DNA of 64,000 nt, taken from NCBI RefSeq assembly GCF_000875895.1, contig NZ_JXCF01000001.1, positions 1 to 64,000 of the forward strand. The letters run 5' to 3'. Origin of the DNA: Staphylococcus gallinarum (GTDB lineage Bacteria; Bacillota; Bacilli; Staphylococcales; Staphylococcaceae). Below are positions 18,728 to 28,101 of this stretch, piece after piece (positions within the stretch are counted from its first letter, which is position 1; every line of letters starts with the position of its first letter). Made by a program: the position numbers and the translations under genes. Below the pieces are notes generated by a model. The model was not told the DNA's origin and ran no database searches. It was given only the letters and a program-made list of their open reading frames with translations.

Positions 18728-19960
18728 TTATTCTTCATAAGCCAACTGATACAATACTTGCTTTAATACTTCTATACCTTTAACTAAATCGTCTAACTTT
18801 GTCTCTTCTTCTACGTTATGACTTACACCATTGATTGAAGGAACGAACATCATTGCAGTAGGGACATATTTTGCAAATATTTGAGAGTCGTGACCTGCAC
18901 CTGACGGCATTACTTTACAGTCCGCTTGACCAACAACTTGTTCTGCTGCCTTAGTAATTTCTCCTACTAAACGTTCATCCATCAATGTCGGCGCTTCGTC
19001 CATCCATAAGTCTATGTCACACGCCACGCCTTGCTCTTTAGAAATCTGCTTAATACATGTATCAATTTCCGCTGCAAATTGATCAAGCTCAGCTTGATTA
19101 ATATGTCTACAGTCAATAGAGAACGTTACTTCTCCTGGTACTACATTAACTGTATTAGGGACAGGATCAACACGACCAAAGGTAATCACCAACGGATCGC
19201 CTATCTCTTCGGCACGTTCTGTTAACGCAACGGCTATCTTGCTGAATGCAACTACAGCATCTCTTCTTAATCCCATAGGTGTAGTTCCTGCGTGGTTTGC
19301 TTCACCTTTTAAATTAATTGTGTAGCGCTTTTGACCTACAATGCCTTCTACGATACCAATCGTTTTCTGTTCAGTTTCAAGCACTTTCCCTTGTTCAATA
19401 TGTACTTCTACGAATGACTTCACGTCACTATAATTATTGTCAGCCGTTCGATAATCGAACCCTGCTTGATGCATTGCGTCTTCGAATTTGACACCTTCTG
19501 CATCTGCAATAGATTCTACTTCTGACTTTTCTGCTAAATTGAAAAAGTTTTTACTTCCCCAAAATGCAAACGGGAAACGACTGCCTTCCTCTTCTGCTAA
19601 TGCTAATATTTCTAATGAACGTAATGGTTGACCATGTGTTGCCTTCAATGATTCCATCGCAACTGTTGCTGCGAGGACACCGAATTGTCCATCGAGATGG
19701 CCACCTTCAACAACTGTATCGATGTGTGATCCAGACATAATTATTTCCTCTGGATATTTACTACCTTCGATACGACCAATTAAATTTCCAACACTATCAA
19801 AACGTGTGTCGAAACCTTTTTCATTTAGTGATTCTCTTAAACCATGTACAGCATTTGACCACTCTTTCGTATAGAGTAAGCGTGTGATGCCACCGCCTGC
19901 CAATCCACCATAACTAGTGATTTTTTTGTCTAAAGCTTCAAAAGAAGATCGGATGTCCAT
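18728..19960 (-). CDS. allC: Allantoate amidohydrolase
   Basis: This 410-residue M20-type binuclear metal hydrolase has SGSHIDTVVEGGHLDGQFGV (His and Asp ligands, about residues 79-98), ALAEEEGSRFPFAFWGSK, VEVHIEQG near 190 and SGAGHDSQIFAKYVPTAMMFVPS near the C-terminus. It hydrolyses allantoate to ureidoglycine, CO2 and ammonia. The TTG at 19969 is in frame, but ATG 19960 is 9 bases after AGGAG and gives the E. coli AllC length. It has its own promoter region, divergent from the 20136 gene pair, with a cre-like site just upstream. Confidence 0.88.
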   Translation of the reverse strand: MDIRSSFEALDKKITSYGGLAGGGITRLLYTKEWSNAVHGLRESLNEKGFDTRFDSVGNLIGRIEGSKYPEEIIMSGSHIDTVVEGGHLDGQFGVLAATVAMESLKATHGQPLRSLEILALAEEEGSRFPFAFWGSKNFFNLAEKSEVESIADAEGVKFEDAMHQAGFDYRTADNNYSDVKSFVEVHIEQGKVLETEQKTIGIVEGIVGQKRYTINLKGEANHAGTTPMGLRRDAVVAFSKIAVALTERAEEIGDPLVITFGRVDPVPNTVNVVPGEVTFSIDCRHINQAELDQFAAEIDTCIKQISKEQGVACDIDLWMDEAPTLMDERLVGEITKAAEQVVGQADCKVMPSGAGHDSQIFAKYVPTAMMFVPSINGVSHNVEEETKLDDLVKGIEVLKQVLYQLAYEE

Positions 19961-19993
19961 GTATTTCAACTCCTTTGCTATGTCATATTTAAT

Positions 19994-20007
19994 TATAAGC
20001 GTTTACA
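19994..20007 (-). promoter_or_regulatory. CcpA cre-like site upstream of allC
   Basis: The minus strand reads TGTAAACGCTTATA, 13 of 14 positions of the cre consensus. It lies 34 bases before the allC ATG in the divergent promoter region, so it could serve both transcripts. It suggests that allantoin use is shut off when better carbon is present. Confidence 0.55.
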
Positions 20008-20135
20008 TTTTTGTTATCATTCACAATTCTTACAATAATAAGCACTACTTTTATTCGATTTATACAAATACTTCTACAATTTTCTTTGAGATACTATAAT
20101 TAGCTAAATATATCTAAAATAGGGGGCTCATCACT

Positions 20136-20981
20136 TTGACTCAACAAACATCAAGCTGTCTAACGACAGATGGTTTTTCATTACCATACACTACTATTAC
20201 TGCTAAGCAAGATGATGTTAAAGGGGTTATCGTTTATTATCATGGAGGTGGTCTGATTTTTGGACAACCAAATGATTTAGAACAGGCATATATTGATATA
20301 CTCACTGAAAATTATCACTTAATACTTGTTTCTTATCGCTTAGCTCCGGAAAGTAATTTAGCAACCATTATCAGCGACGCGTTGCTCAACTTTGATCATA
20401 TACAAGCAACTTATCCAGAACTACCGCTGTTCACTTTCGGTCGTTCAGCCGGAGCATACTTGGCGATGCTCGTCGCCTTAAACAAATCAGTCGCAGGTGT
20501 AATTGATTTTTATGGATATGCACGCATACATACACCTGCTTTTTTAACAGCTAATAAACAATTCCAAGCACTATCATCACAATTATCACCTAATATCATC
20601 AATCAGCTCATTCAAAAGGAGCCGTTAGTCACTGGACCAATTCAAGCGAGATATACAATTTATTTATATGCTAGAGGACAAGCTGAATGGATTAATTATT
20701 TGGGTATTCAATCTTCTTCACAACAGCAATTTAATATTTCACCACAACAATTAGAATCTTTTCCACCTACCTTTATCGTTCATTGTACTGGAGATCCAGA
20801 TGTGCCGTATAGTGAAAGTGAACATATTCATCGCTTTATAGAAGAAAGTCATTTCGAATCCCTATCCTTAAATGAGCATGATTTTGATAGAACATTTAAT
20901 GAAAAAGGCATCGCAATTTACCACAAAGTAGTTCAATTCCTTAATCAAGTTGTCCAACATTATGGAGGAGATAACCAATGA
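20136..20981 (+). CDS. Alpha/beta hydrolase, hormone-sensitive-lipase type
   Basis: This 281-residue protein has YYHGGGLIFG (oxyanion hole, residues about 34-43), TFGRSAGAYLAM (nucleophile Ser near 110), HCTGDPDVPYSESEH (Asp near 231) and NEHDFDRTF (His near 249), a full Ser-Asp-His set of the HSL class. The start is TTG 20136, 9 bases after AGGGGG. It overlaps the next gene by ATGA, so the two are made together. In the allantoin island it could cleave an ester or amide side product; no known allantoin step needs such an enzyme, so its substrate is open. Confidence 0.75.
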   Translation: MTQQTSSCLTTDGFSLPYTTITAKQDDVKGVIVYYHGGGLIFGQPNDLEQAYIDILTENYHLILVSYRLAPESNLATIISDALLNFDHIQATYPELPLFTFGRSAGAYLAMLVALNKSVAGVIDFYGYARIHTPAFLTANKQFQALSSQLSPNIINQLIQKEPLVTGPIQARYTIYLYARGQAEWINYLGIQSSSQQQFNISPQQLESFPPTFIVHCTGDPDVPYSESEHIHRFIEESHFESLSLNEHDFDRTFNEKGIAIYHKVVQFLNQVVQHYGGDNQ

Positions 20982-22237
20982 ATATAGATAACGTAATTGA
21001 TAATTTCCAAACATTTAATAACTTTGCACGTAATACGTCGAATGGTGGTATCAACCGGATTGCTTTTAGTCATCCTGAACGGTTAGCAGCACTTAAATTT
21101 TCAATGCTCTGTCAAAAGGCTGGATTAGATGTATATTTTGACTTTTTTGGAAATGTAATTGCTCGCAGAGAGGGTAAATATCCTCATTTAAAACCCATTG
21201 TATTAGGTTCGCATATCGATACGGTGAAAGATGGCGGACAATATGATGGATTATTGGGGGTTTTAGGTGCCCTTGAAGTAGTTGAACATTTAAATGAACA
21301 TCAAATTGAAACAGACCACCCATTGATTATTATCGCTTTCGCTTGTGAAGAATCGACACGTTTCAATGAAGCTACTTTAGGTAGTAAATATTTAACTGGC
21401 AAAATGACTAAAGAAGACATGAAAGATATACATGATAATGATGGCAATATTTTGTACGATATTGTGGCACCCTTGGCACAAGATATGAATGGAAAAACAG
21501 CACTATTTGAACGCAATAAAATCAAAGCCTTTTTAGAATTACACATTGAACAAGGTCCTATTTTAGAAAATAATAACAAAGATATTGGTATTGTTACTGA
21601 CATTGCCGCTCCGCACCGTTTCAAATTACAAATTCAAGGCGTGACAAGTCATTCAGGTTCCACACCAATGCCCATGCGACGTGATGCATTGACCACTGCT
21701 GCAGAAATCATTCTAACAATCGAATCCATTGGTAGGACTTATCATGCGCAAGGTATCGTTACAACGGTAGGATACACCCAAGTATATCCTAATACGATGA
21801 ATGCCATTCCTGGTGAAGTTACATTACTTATAGATATTCGTGGTAAAAAGCAAGCTATCAGAGAACAAGTTGTAAATGAGGTTAAGCAAGCAATAGCAGA
21901 AATTACTGAACGTCGTTTACAAAGCTATCAATTAGACGATTTAGGGCAGGATCAGCCACGTAGCTTCAATCAACAAATCGCCCAAATTACTGAACACAGT
22001 TGTATAAATCAAGATTATAGTTATCGTTATATGTATAGTGGTGCTGGTCATGATGCAATGAATTTCGCTCCAATCTGTCCAACCAGTATGATTTTCATAC
22101 CTTGTAAAGACGGAATCAGTCATTCTCCAAAGGAATCCGTCACATCTGAGCAAATAGCAAAAGGCATACAAGTACTTATCGATACAACGATTGAATTATC
22201 AAAGTTAGACATTACATTAGCCACAAATGAATCCTAA
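20978..22237 (+). CDS. AllC/N-carbamoyl amino acid hydrolase family paralogue
   Basis: This 419-residue M20-type hydrolase is related to allC. It has LGSHIDTVKDGGQYDGLLGVLGA, IAFACEESTRFNEATLGSKYL, FLELHIEQG and SGAGHDAMNFAPICPTSMIFIP. The family includes allantoate amidohydrolases, ureidoglycolate amidohydrolases and beta-ureidopropionase-like N-carbamoyl hydrolases. With allC already present, a ureidoglycolate or N-carbamoyl amino acid substrate is likely. It is translationally coupled to the preceding hydrolase and ends at a strong terminator. The genetic context does not decide the substrate. Confidence 0.8.
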   Translation: MNIDNVIDNFQTFNNFARNTSNGGINRIAFSHPERLAALKFSMLCQKAGLDVYFDFFGNVIARREGKYPHLKPIVLGSHIDTVKDGGQYDGLLGVLGALEVVEHLNEHQIETDHPLIIIAFACEESTRFNEATLGSKYLTGKMTKEDMKDIHDNDGNILYDIVAPLAQDMNGKTALFERNKIKAFLELHIEQGPILENNNKDIGIVTDIAAPHRFKLQIQGVTSHSGSTPMPMRRDALTTAAEIILTIESIGRTYHAQGIVTTVGYTQVYPNTMNAIPGEVTLLIDIRGKKQAIREQVVNEVKQAIAEITERRLQSYQLDDLGQDQPRSFNQQIAQITEHSCINQDYSYRYMYSGAGHDAMNFAPICPTSMIFIPCKDGISHSPKESVTSEQIAKGIQVLIDTTIELSKLDITLATNES

Positions 22238-22240
22238 TAT

Positions 22241-22276
22241 AAAAAACCGAGTTCCATTATTGAGACTCGGTTTTTT
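22241..22276 (+). terminator. Terminator of the hydrolase pair
   Basis: AAAAAACCGAGT pairs with ACTCGGTTTTTT around a short loop. It starts a few bases after the stop codon. Confidence 0.9.
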
Positions 22277-22358
22277 ATTTTTGAAAATATTACAAACTAG
22301 TGAGACACTATGAATCATAGAGTAACAGTTAGATAATCATATTACGAGGTTGATGATA

Positions 22359-22958
22359 ATGACATATATTAGCTTTATAAGACATGGAGAAACTGCATGG
22401 AACACTGCAGGAAGACTACAAGGGCGCACAGATATCCCCTTAAACCAAAACGGCGAACTACAAGCCAAAGCATGCGGAACATTTCTAAATCCAAATGATT
22501 GGGATATCATTATTACAAGTCCTTTAAAAAGAGCACGTAAGACTGCTGAGATTATTCAAGACCATCTCAACATCCCTCTTATTGAAATGGAAGAATTTAT
22601 AGAAGTTGGTTTCGGAGAAGCAGAAGGTTTAACATTTGCAGAGCGAGATCAATTATACCCTGAACGCAACTACCCTAAAAAAGAACACTCTAACATGGTA
22701 ACTGCTCGCTTTTTAAAAGGATTAGATAGAGTAACTCAACAATACAAAGACCAACATATTTTGATTGTTTCACATGGTGCCTTTATCAATGCAATTGTTT
22801 ACCACTATACGAACGGACAAATGGGGACTGGAGTGTCACGTTTAAATAATGGTGGTATCACAACATTACATCTAAGTGAGCGTTCAGGTGAAATTGTTAG
22901 CTATAATGAAATCAGTCATTTAAACCCTCAAACATTAACAAATAATAGCAAAATATAA
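22359..22958 (+). CDS. Histidine phosphatase family protein
   Basis: This 199-residue protein of the phosphoglycerate mutase-like superfamily has FIRHGETAWN at residues 6-15 (phosphohistidine), SPLKRARKTAEII near 55, the acid residue region EVGFGEAEG, and IVSHGAFINAI near 145. This set is that of small cytoplasmic phosphatases acting on diverse phosphate esters. Upstream TTG and ATG codons are in frame, but the ATG at 22359 has GAGG at 9-base spacing. It lies between two allantoin units, without an evident link to them. Confidence 0.8.
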   Translation: MTYISFIRHGETAWNTAGRLQGRTDIPLNQNGELQAKACGTFLNPNDWDIIITSPLKRARKTAEIIQDHLNIPLIEMEEFIEVGFGEAEGLTFAERDQLYPERNYPKKEHSNMVTARFLKGLDRVTQQYKDQHILIVSHGAFINAIVYHYTNGQMGTGVSRLNNGGITTLHLSERSGEIVSYNEISHLNPQTLTNNSKI

Positions 22959-23088
22959 TAATTAAGAATCCGCTACGTATAAGCCAATTGCGTATTGTTA
23001 ACCACAATGTAATAGACTAGCTTGTGATATCGATTGATTTAAGATATTCGTGTAGTTACATCATATCAACAGTCAATGTAATGTATAC

Positions 23089-23138
23089 AAAAAATCCTTT
23101 AATACCCACACATAATGTGTGTCATTAAAGGATTTTTC
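23089..23138 (-). terminator. Bidirectional terminator between the phosphatase gene and allB
   Basis: AAAAAATCCTTTAAT and ATTAAAGGATTTTT form the outer stem, with an ACACA/TGTGT inner stem. T runs flank it on both strands, so it can end both convergent units. Confidence 0.8.
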
Positions 23139-23146
23139 ACTATATA

Positions 23147-24514
23147 TTAATAATTAATGAAACGACCGCTTCTGATATCTGCGACACCTGTTTCTTGATT
23201 ATAAATCTCTTGACCTCTTAATATTGTTCGAGTCACTTGTGCTCCAATTTCTCTACCAAGATATGGGCTCATTTTATTACGATATTCTAAATCTGCTTCT
23301 GTCAATGTATAAGGTGAGTCAGGTTTGATAAATACAAAGTCTGCATCTTTACCAATTTCGATACTACCCTTATCATACATTCCAAAGCGTTTTGCTGGTT
23401 CAGTGGCAATAATTTCTGCGAAACGTTTCAAAGTCATATTACGTTTTTGTACACCTTCATCATAGAGTACATCGACATTATTTTGTAAGCCTGCAATGCC
23501 ACCCCATGCCTCAAAGGCATTATCAGTTGCTTTCAAGTCTGGTGTACACGGTGAATGATCTGATGTAACAAATCCGATATCACCATTTAATACACGATTC
23601 CACATACCTTCAAGACGTGATTTTTCACGGATTGGTGGAGAACATTTTACTACAGGACCAATATCATCTAACTCCTCTTTATAGAAGTAAAGGTAATGTG
23701 TACATGTTTCACAGGTAATATCAACACCTGCTTGCTGTGCTTTAACAACCTCATCTACACCTTCTTCACATGCAACGTGAACAATATGCACACGACAACC
23801 TGTTTCTTTCGCAAATAAGATAATTTTACGGATTGGTTCAACTTCAGTAAATACTGGTCTTGTGTCTACATAAGCACTCAATGTTGTTTCGCCATTTTCT
23901 TTAGCAATTTGTCCTAAACGATCTGTAATGGCCGCATTCTCAGAATGAATTGATAAGATTTTTCCTGTCTTAGCAATTTGTTTCATTCCTTCATACAATG
24001 AATAATCATCTACATCTTGGAAGTCTCCTTCAATAGAACGGTCTCCACAAGTAGCAATAAACGCTTTATAACCAATGACACCTGCTTCGTCCAACTCTTG
24101 AATACCACCATTTAAATTGTATGGCACTAACCCACCATAACTTGCCACGTCTACTGCAAGTTCATCCTTACCTGCCTCAAATTTCACTTCAATAGAAGCT
24201 TTATCTGTTGTCGCTGGTACTTGGTTTAACGGCATTTCGATAAATGAAGTTACCCCACCTTTAGCAGCGGCTTTAGTTCCAGTTTCATAACCTTCCCAAC
24301 CATCACGGTATCCACCACCTGGTTCAGTAATATGCACATGTGCATCGACCATACCTGGAGATACTATTTGATTTTCGGCATCGATGACTTTCGTAGCCTC
24401 GCCTAAGTCATGTCCAATTGCAGCGATTTTTCCATCTTTAACCCCTACCTCGACATTTTGCTCTCCATTTTCTAAAATTACTAAACCATTTTTGATAATT
24501 AAATCAAACTTCAT
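23147..24514 (-). CDS. allB: Allantoinase
   Basis: This 455-residue amidohydrolase-superfamily enzyme has the binuclear zinc site D57-x-H59-x-H61 in VDAHVHITEPGGG. It then has GYKAFIATCGDR with the candidate carbamylated Lys near 150, HSENAAI, HIVHVACEEG and TSDHSPCTPDLK. It opens the hydantoin ring of allantoin to allantoate. Length and motif order match bacterial AllB. The start ATG 24514 overlaps the permease stop by 11 bases and uses GAAGGAG in the permease tail as ribosome binding site. Confidence 0.92.
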   Translation of the reverse strand: MKFDLIIKNGLVILENGEQNVEVGVKDGKIAAIGHDLGEATKVIDAENQIVSPGMVDAHVHITEPGGGYRDGWEGYETGTKAAAKGGVTSFIEMPLNQVPATTDKASIEVKFEAGKDELAVDVASYGGLVPYNLNGGIQELDEAGVIGYKAFIATCGDRSIEGDFQDVDDYSLYEGMKQIAKTGKILSIHSENAAITDRLGQIAKENGETTLSAYVDTRPVFTEVEPIRKIILFAKETGCRVHIVHVACEEGVDEVVKAQQAGVDITCETCTHYLYFYKEELDDIGPVVKCSPPIREKSRLEGMWNRVLNGDIGFVTSDHSPCTPDLKATDNAFEAWGGIAGLQNNVDVLYDEGVQKRNMTLKRFAEIIATEPAKRFGMYDKGSIEIGKDADFVFIKPDSPYTLTEADLEYRNKMSPYLGREIGAQVTRTILRGQEIYNQETGVADIRSGRFINY

Positions 24515-25994
24515 TATACTTCACTCCTTCTTTTTCTTTAGAAAATACCTTTAATAAATAGTGCAAAATAATATAAATCACACTAGAAATTATGAAACCG
24601 ATAAACCATGAAAAATCAGAAATAACCTTAAATGCTGGTAAAAATCCTAATAATGAAATTACGACACCAACAATAGTTGCTATATATGCTGAAATGTTAA
24701 TACGTTGAATATTGATTTCTTTATCAAACATATCAAAATACAATTCTTCTAAATTAATTTGACATCGAGTCACAAGGTAGAAGTGCACAATCATCACACC
24801 TGCTACCGGACCTAAAAATGCGCCGATTGCATTTAGAAATACTACAATACTGCCTTCATTTTCCATCATCTTCCAAGGCATAATAAGTACACTTGCTACA
24901 CAAGCAATAATGACGCCTCTACGGTAATTCACAATCTTAGGCATCAATGCACTCAATTGATAAGCTGCCGGAATAATATTGCTTGTCGCATTAGTTGAAA
25001 TCGTAGTCATCAACAATACACCCGTAGCAATAAGTATTGCCCAGAAATTGCTCCATTCATTGATGATAGTTAAAATATTCCATTCTTGATGTCCAAGATA
25101 AATAGAACCACCAATGATAATAAAGACACTCGCAAACGCAAAGAGAATATGTGCTACAACAATACCTGATATCTGACCAATCACTTGCGCTTTAGTAGAT
25201 TTTGCATTTTGTGTAAAATCTGCAACGCTGGAACCAGGACCAGCCCATACACCTAACAACGAGTTAAATATCAAGAAGAATGATAAGATTGCTGGATAAA
25301 GTATGCCATCTGTCTTAGTCGAAATATCATAATTTAGGATATTGCTGACGCCACCCGAAACAGTGATGCCCCATATCGCCATGCCTCCAAACACAATGTA
25401 TATTAATGGATTTAAAATGGCTGTGAATTTATTAAGAATCTCACCACCGCCAAAGCCAATTGCAAAGCTAATTGCCCAGAATATTAGGAAAGCGATCAAT
25501 GCTGGAATTGTAATTCCTAAAATTGTCATCCCATGTCCAATATCATTAAAACCTGGAAAGATCTTATTTAATAAAATATGTAACGCTTGCGAACCGGCAA
25601 ATGTTTGTAAGCCAAACCATGCAATACCAGCAATCACACCACGTAATACGCCTGGCAGTTTCGCACCGACATCACCATATGTAGAACGTAATTGCATAGA
25701 AAAAGGTATGCCATATTTAGAACCGGCATATCCATTTGCGACTAATAGTAATGCGATAAAGAAAGAACTAAAGATTAATGCAATGATGACTTGCAATGGC
25801 GATAAACCAATTAATAAAAACCCTCCAACCGCTGTATAATTCGGTATATTATGCACGGCACCCATCCACAAAGTAAAAAAGTTGAATGCGGAATTGTTTC
25901 TTTGTGCCGGCGTCTTCGGTATGATGTCTTTGTTGTAACCGCGCTTTTCGAAAAAGCTTTGGTCATGCGACGTAGCCTTCCCCACTGTTCCCAT
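24504..25994 (-). CDS. allP: Allantoin permease, NCS1 family
   Basis: This 496-residue protein has about twelve hydrophobic segments. The N-terminus FFTLWMGAVHNIPNYTAVGGFLLIGLSPLQVI and the helix with GIPFSMQLRSTYGDVGAKLPGV are typical of nucleobase:cation symporter-1 proteins of the allantoin type (E. coli AllP, Bacillus PucI). It imports allantoin for AllB, with which it overlaps. ATG 25994 follows AAAGGAG. It is divergent from pucR, and a cre-like site lies in the shared region. Confidence 0.9.
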   Translation of the reverse strand: MGTVGKATSHDQSFFEKRGYNKDIIPKTPAQRNNSAFNFFTLWMGAVHNIPNYTAVGGFLLIGLSPLQVIIALIFSSFFIALLLVANGYAGSKYGIPFSMQLRSTYGDVGAKLPGVLRGVIAGIAWFGLQTFAGSQALHILLNKIFPGFNDIGHGMTILGITIPALIAFLIFWAISFAIGFGGGEILNKFTAILNPLIYIVFGGMAIWGITVSGGVSNILNYDISTKTDGILYPAILSFFLIFNSLLGVWAGPGSSVADFTQNAKSTKAQVIGQISGIVVAHILFAFASVFIIIGGSIYLGHQEWNILTIINEWSNFWAILIATGVLLMTTISTNATSNIIPAAYQLSALMPKIVNYRRGVIIACVASVLIMPWKMMENEGSIVVFLNAIGAFLGPVAGVMIVHFYLVTRCQINLEELYFDMFDKEINIQRINISAYIATIVGVVISLLGFLPAFKVISDFSWFIGFIISSVIYIILHYLLKVFSKEKEGVKYNEV

Positions 25995-26066
25995 TATTTA
26001 AAACTCCTTTGCTATAATAAACTTATAACTTTTTTGTATAATGCTTTATTAATAGTTTATATCTAG

Positions 26067-26080
26067 TGTAAGCGTTTTTC
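26067..26080 (-). promoter_or_regulatory. cre-like site upstream of allP
   Basis: TGTAAGCGTTTTTC on the plus strand matches 12 of 14 cre positions, 73 bases before the allP start. With the allC site it points to common CcpA control. I found no clear PucR box (Bacillus consensus WWWCNTTGGTTAA) in the region 25995-26302. Confidence 0.4.
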
Positions 26081-26302
26081 TTTGTTGACTATGACATATC
26101 TTCTAACAAAAATTATATATTTCGAACAAAAAAGTGTATAATTCATAATATATAGAGTTATTTTTATCTCATTTATCAATGTTATTAATATGTGATATTT
26201 TCTTATAAATATACTATATTATTACTTTTTTCACAGAGAAACGCAATTATTTTTGCAAATTTTCTAAAAATTTTAACTACTATGGAGACGGAGGTAAGCA
26301 CA

Positions 26303-27922
26303 TTGACTACACTTAAAGAAATTCTATCCGTTCCTCAATTTAAAGGCTTAGAACTTATAAATAAAAATGGGGACTTGTCGTCTGAGGTTACCAATTTAGA
26401 TATAACTGAGAACAACGATATTAAAAATTTCACGTCAGAAAATTCATTTATATTAACAACTGGCGTTTTATTCCAAGAGAGTCAAGCAGGCTTAAAGAGA
26501 TTAATCAAAGATTTAAATGACATACACACGGCAGGACTGGGAATTAAAGTTTCTAGGTTTCTACACGAAATAGATCCAGAAGTTATTGCATATGCGGATG
26601 AACTTGGATTCCCATTAATTGAAATACCAGAGGGATGGAATTTAGGAGAAATTACACATGAAATTTCCTCATTTATTTCTGATTCAGAAACAGGAAAATT
26701 AAATTATGCTTTGCACATTCAACAAGAACTAAATCAATTGTTGATTAAAGGATTCAGTATCAAATCGATGATAGAACGTATGAGTAAATTATTAGGTGTT
26801 CCAATCATTTTATTTGATCCCTTCAAAGTACCAGAAGCGGTCAGTCATCATTACCAACAAAACAAAAAATTGACTCGCGCGCATATTAACTATTTTCATA
26901 ATCATTATCACGAATACCTAGAACAAGATAAAAATAAGCAAGTATTCGAAAATAAAGATCATATTATCTTTAAAGTATTAGGCTATACTTATTTCCCTTA
27001 TTACCTTATGGTCTCTCAAGTCGACAAATTGTCCTATCCGTTTAGTCTATTGACGATCGAACAGGTTGTAAGCGTGTTAAGTTTTGCTTTATATAAAAAT
27101 ACTAAAATTGAAGAAGCTGAACAAAATGACATTAATCGCTTTTTCGAGTCACTTGTCAATAATCGGTCGGATCAAGCATTATCTATCAAAAAACATGCGG
27201 ACTTATTACAGCAATATCACATATATCGCTCTAATTATTATCAAATTATTATTTGTGCCATTGATTCGGAGAATACATTAGAGAATAGTTACTATATAAA
27301 TGAGCGTCAACAACTCACACTGCATTGGCTTAAGCATAAACTGACAGACATCGATTCCTATACAAGTATTTATAGATTACCGAGTAACGATCGATTCGCA
27401 ATATTATTACAAAGCAAGCATCAATATTATTATGATTATTTACAACAAATACAACAAGAATATCCTAAGCATTTTGACGGTAATATCTCCTTTGGTATCG
27501 GTAATGAGGTCACTGAATTCACCCAACTGGCATCTTCATTTTTCGAAGCAAATGAAGCTTACGAAAATGCCTTATTAAATAATCAACGCGAATTTATATC
27601 TGACTATCATTCAAAGGATATCAAAGAGTTACTTCAACTGATTCCTAAAGAGAAACTACAACCCTTTGTAAAACACACGCTTGGACCACTAAGTCATCCT
27701 TCAACTAAGAAGGATTCAGAACTTAAACAAACATTACAAGTCTACATGGATAGCCAATGCGACATTACAAAGACAGCAGAAAAAATTTATATCCATCGTA
27801 ATACAGTGAAATACAGGATTAATAAATGTAGTAATATGATTGGTACCAATATCGAGGATCCAATTCATTCCTTAAATATCAGAATTGCATTATATGTTTC
27901 TGAAATCATGGACTTTGAATAG
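26303..27922 (+). CDS. pucR: Purine catabolism regulator, PucR family
   Basis: This 539-residue regulator has an N-terminal PucR sensory domain (from TTLKEILSVPQFKGLELI, residues 1-120, with SSEVTNLDITEN), a GGDEF-like central region and a C-terminal PucR-type helix-turn-helix (KTAEKIYIHRNTVKYRINK, about residues 490-510). In Bacillus PucR switches purine catabolism genes in response to allantoin, allantoate or uric acid. The frame is open from 26192, but TTG 26303 is 7 bases after GGAGG and gives a Bacillus-like length. It is divergent from allP-allB and probably controls the whole island. Confidence 0.85.
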   Translation: MTTLKEILSVPQFKGLELINKNGDLSSEVTNLDITENNDIKNFTSENSFILTTGVLFQESQAGLKRLIKDLNDIHTAGLGIKVSRFLHEIDPEVIAYADELGFPLIEIPEGWNLGEITHEISSFISDSETGKLNYALHIQQELNQLLIKGFSIKSMIERMSKLLGVPIILFDPFKVPEAVSHHYQQNKKLTRAHINYFHNHYHEYLEQDKNKQVFENKDHIIFKVLGYTYFPYYLMVSQVDKLSYPFSLLTIEQVVSVLSFALYKNTKIEEAEQNDINRFFESLVNNRSDQALSIKKHADLLQQYHIYRSNYYQIIICAIDSENTLENSYYINERQQLTLHWLKHKLTDIDSYTSIYRLPSNDRFAILLQSKHQYYYDYLQQIQQEYPKHFDGNISFGIGNEVTEFTQLASSFFEANEAYENALLNNQREFISDYHSKDIKELLQLIPKEKLQPFVKHTLGPLSHPSTKKDSELKQTLQVYMDSQCDITKTAEKIYIHRNTVKYRINKCSNMIGTNIEDPIHSLNIRIALYVSEIMDFE

Positions 27923-28047
27923 TGTAGCTAACACGGCGTTACTCTCAAAACTCGAAGTATGTAACTCGTTTAAATGTGCCTATGTTGCAATATTTAGACA
28001 TCTCCCTACTTCAAATAACTTCATAATTAATATCCTGAAATCAATTA

Positions 28048-28101
28048 AAGCACCAGTAGTCGACCTGTAAATCTCGCTTTTACAAGTAGCTACTGGTGCT
28101 T
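28048..28101 (-). terminator. Terminator overlapping the GrpB gene stop
   Basis: AAGCACCAGTAG pairs with CTACTGGTGCTT. The stop codon of the GrpB-like gene lies inside one arm. Both flanks are modest in T, so it may serve both pucR and the convergent gene. Confidence 0.65.
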
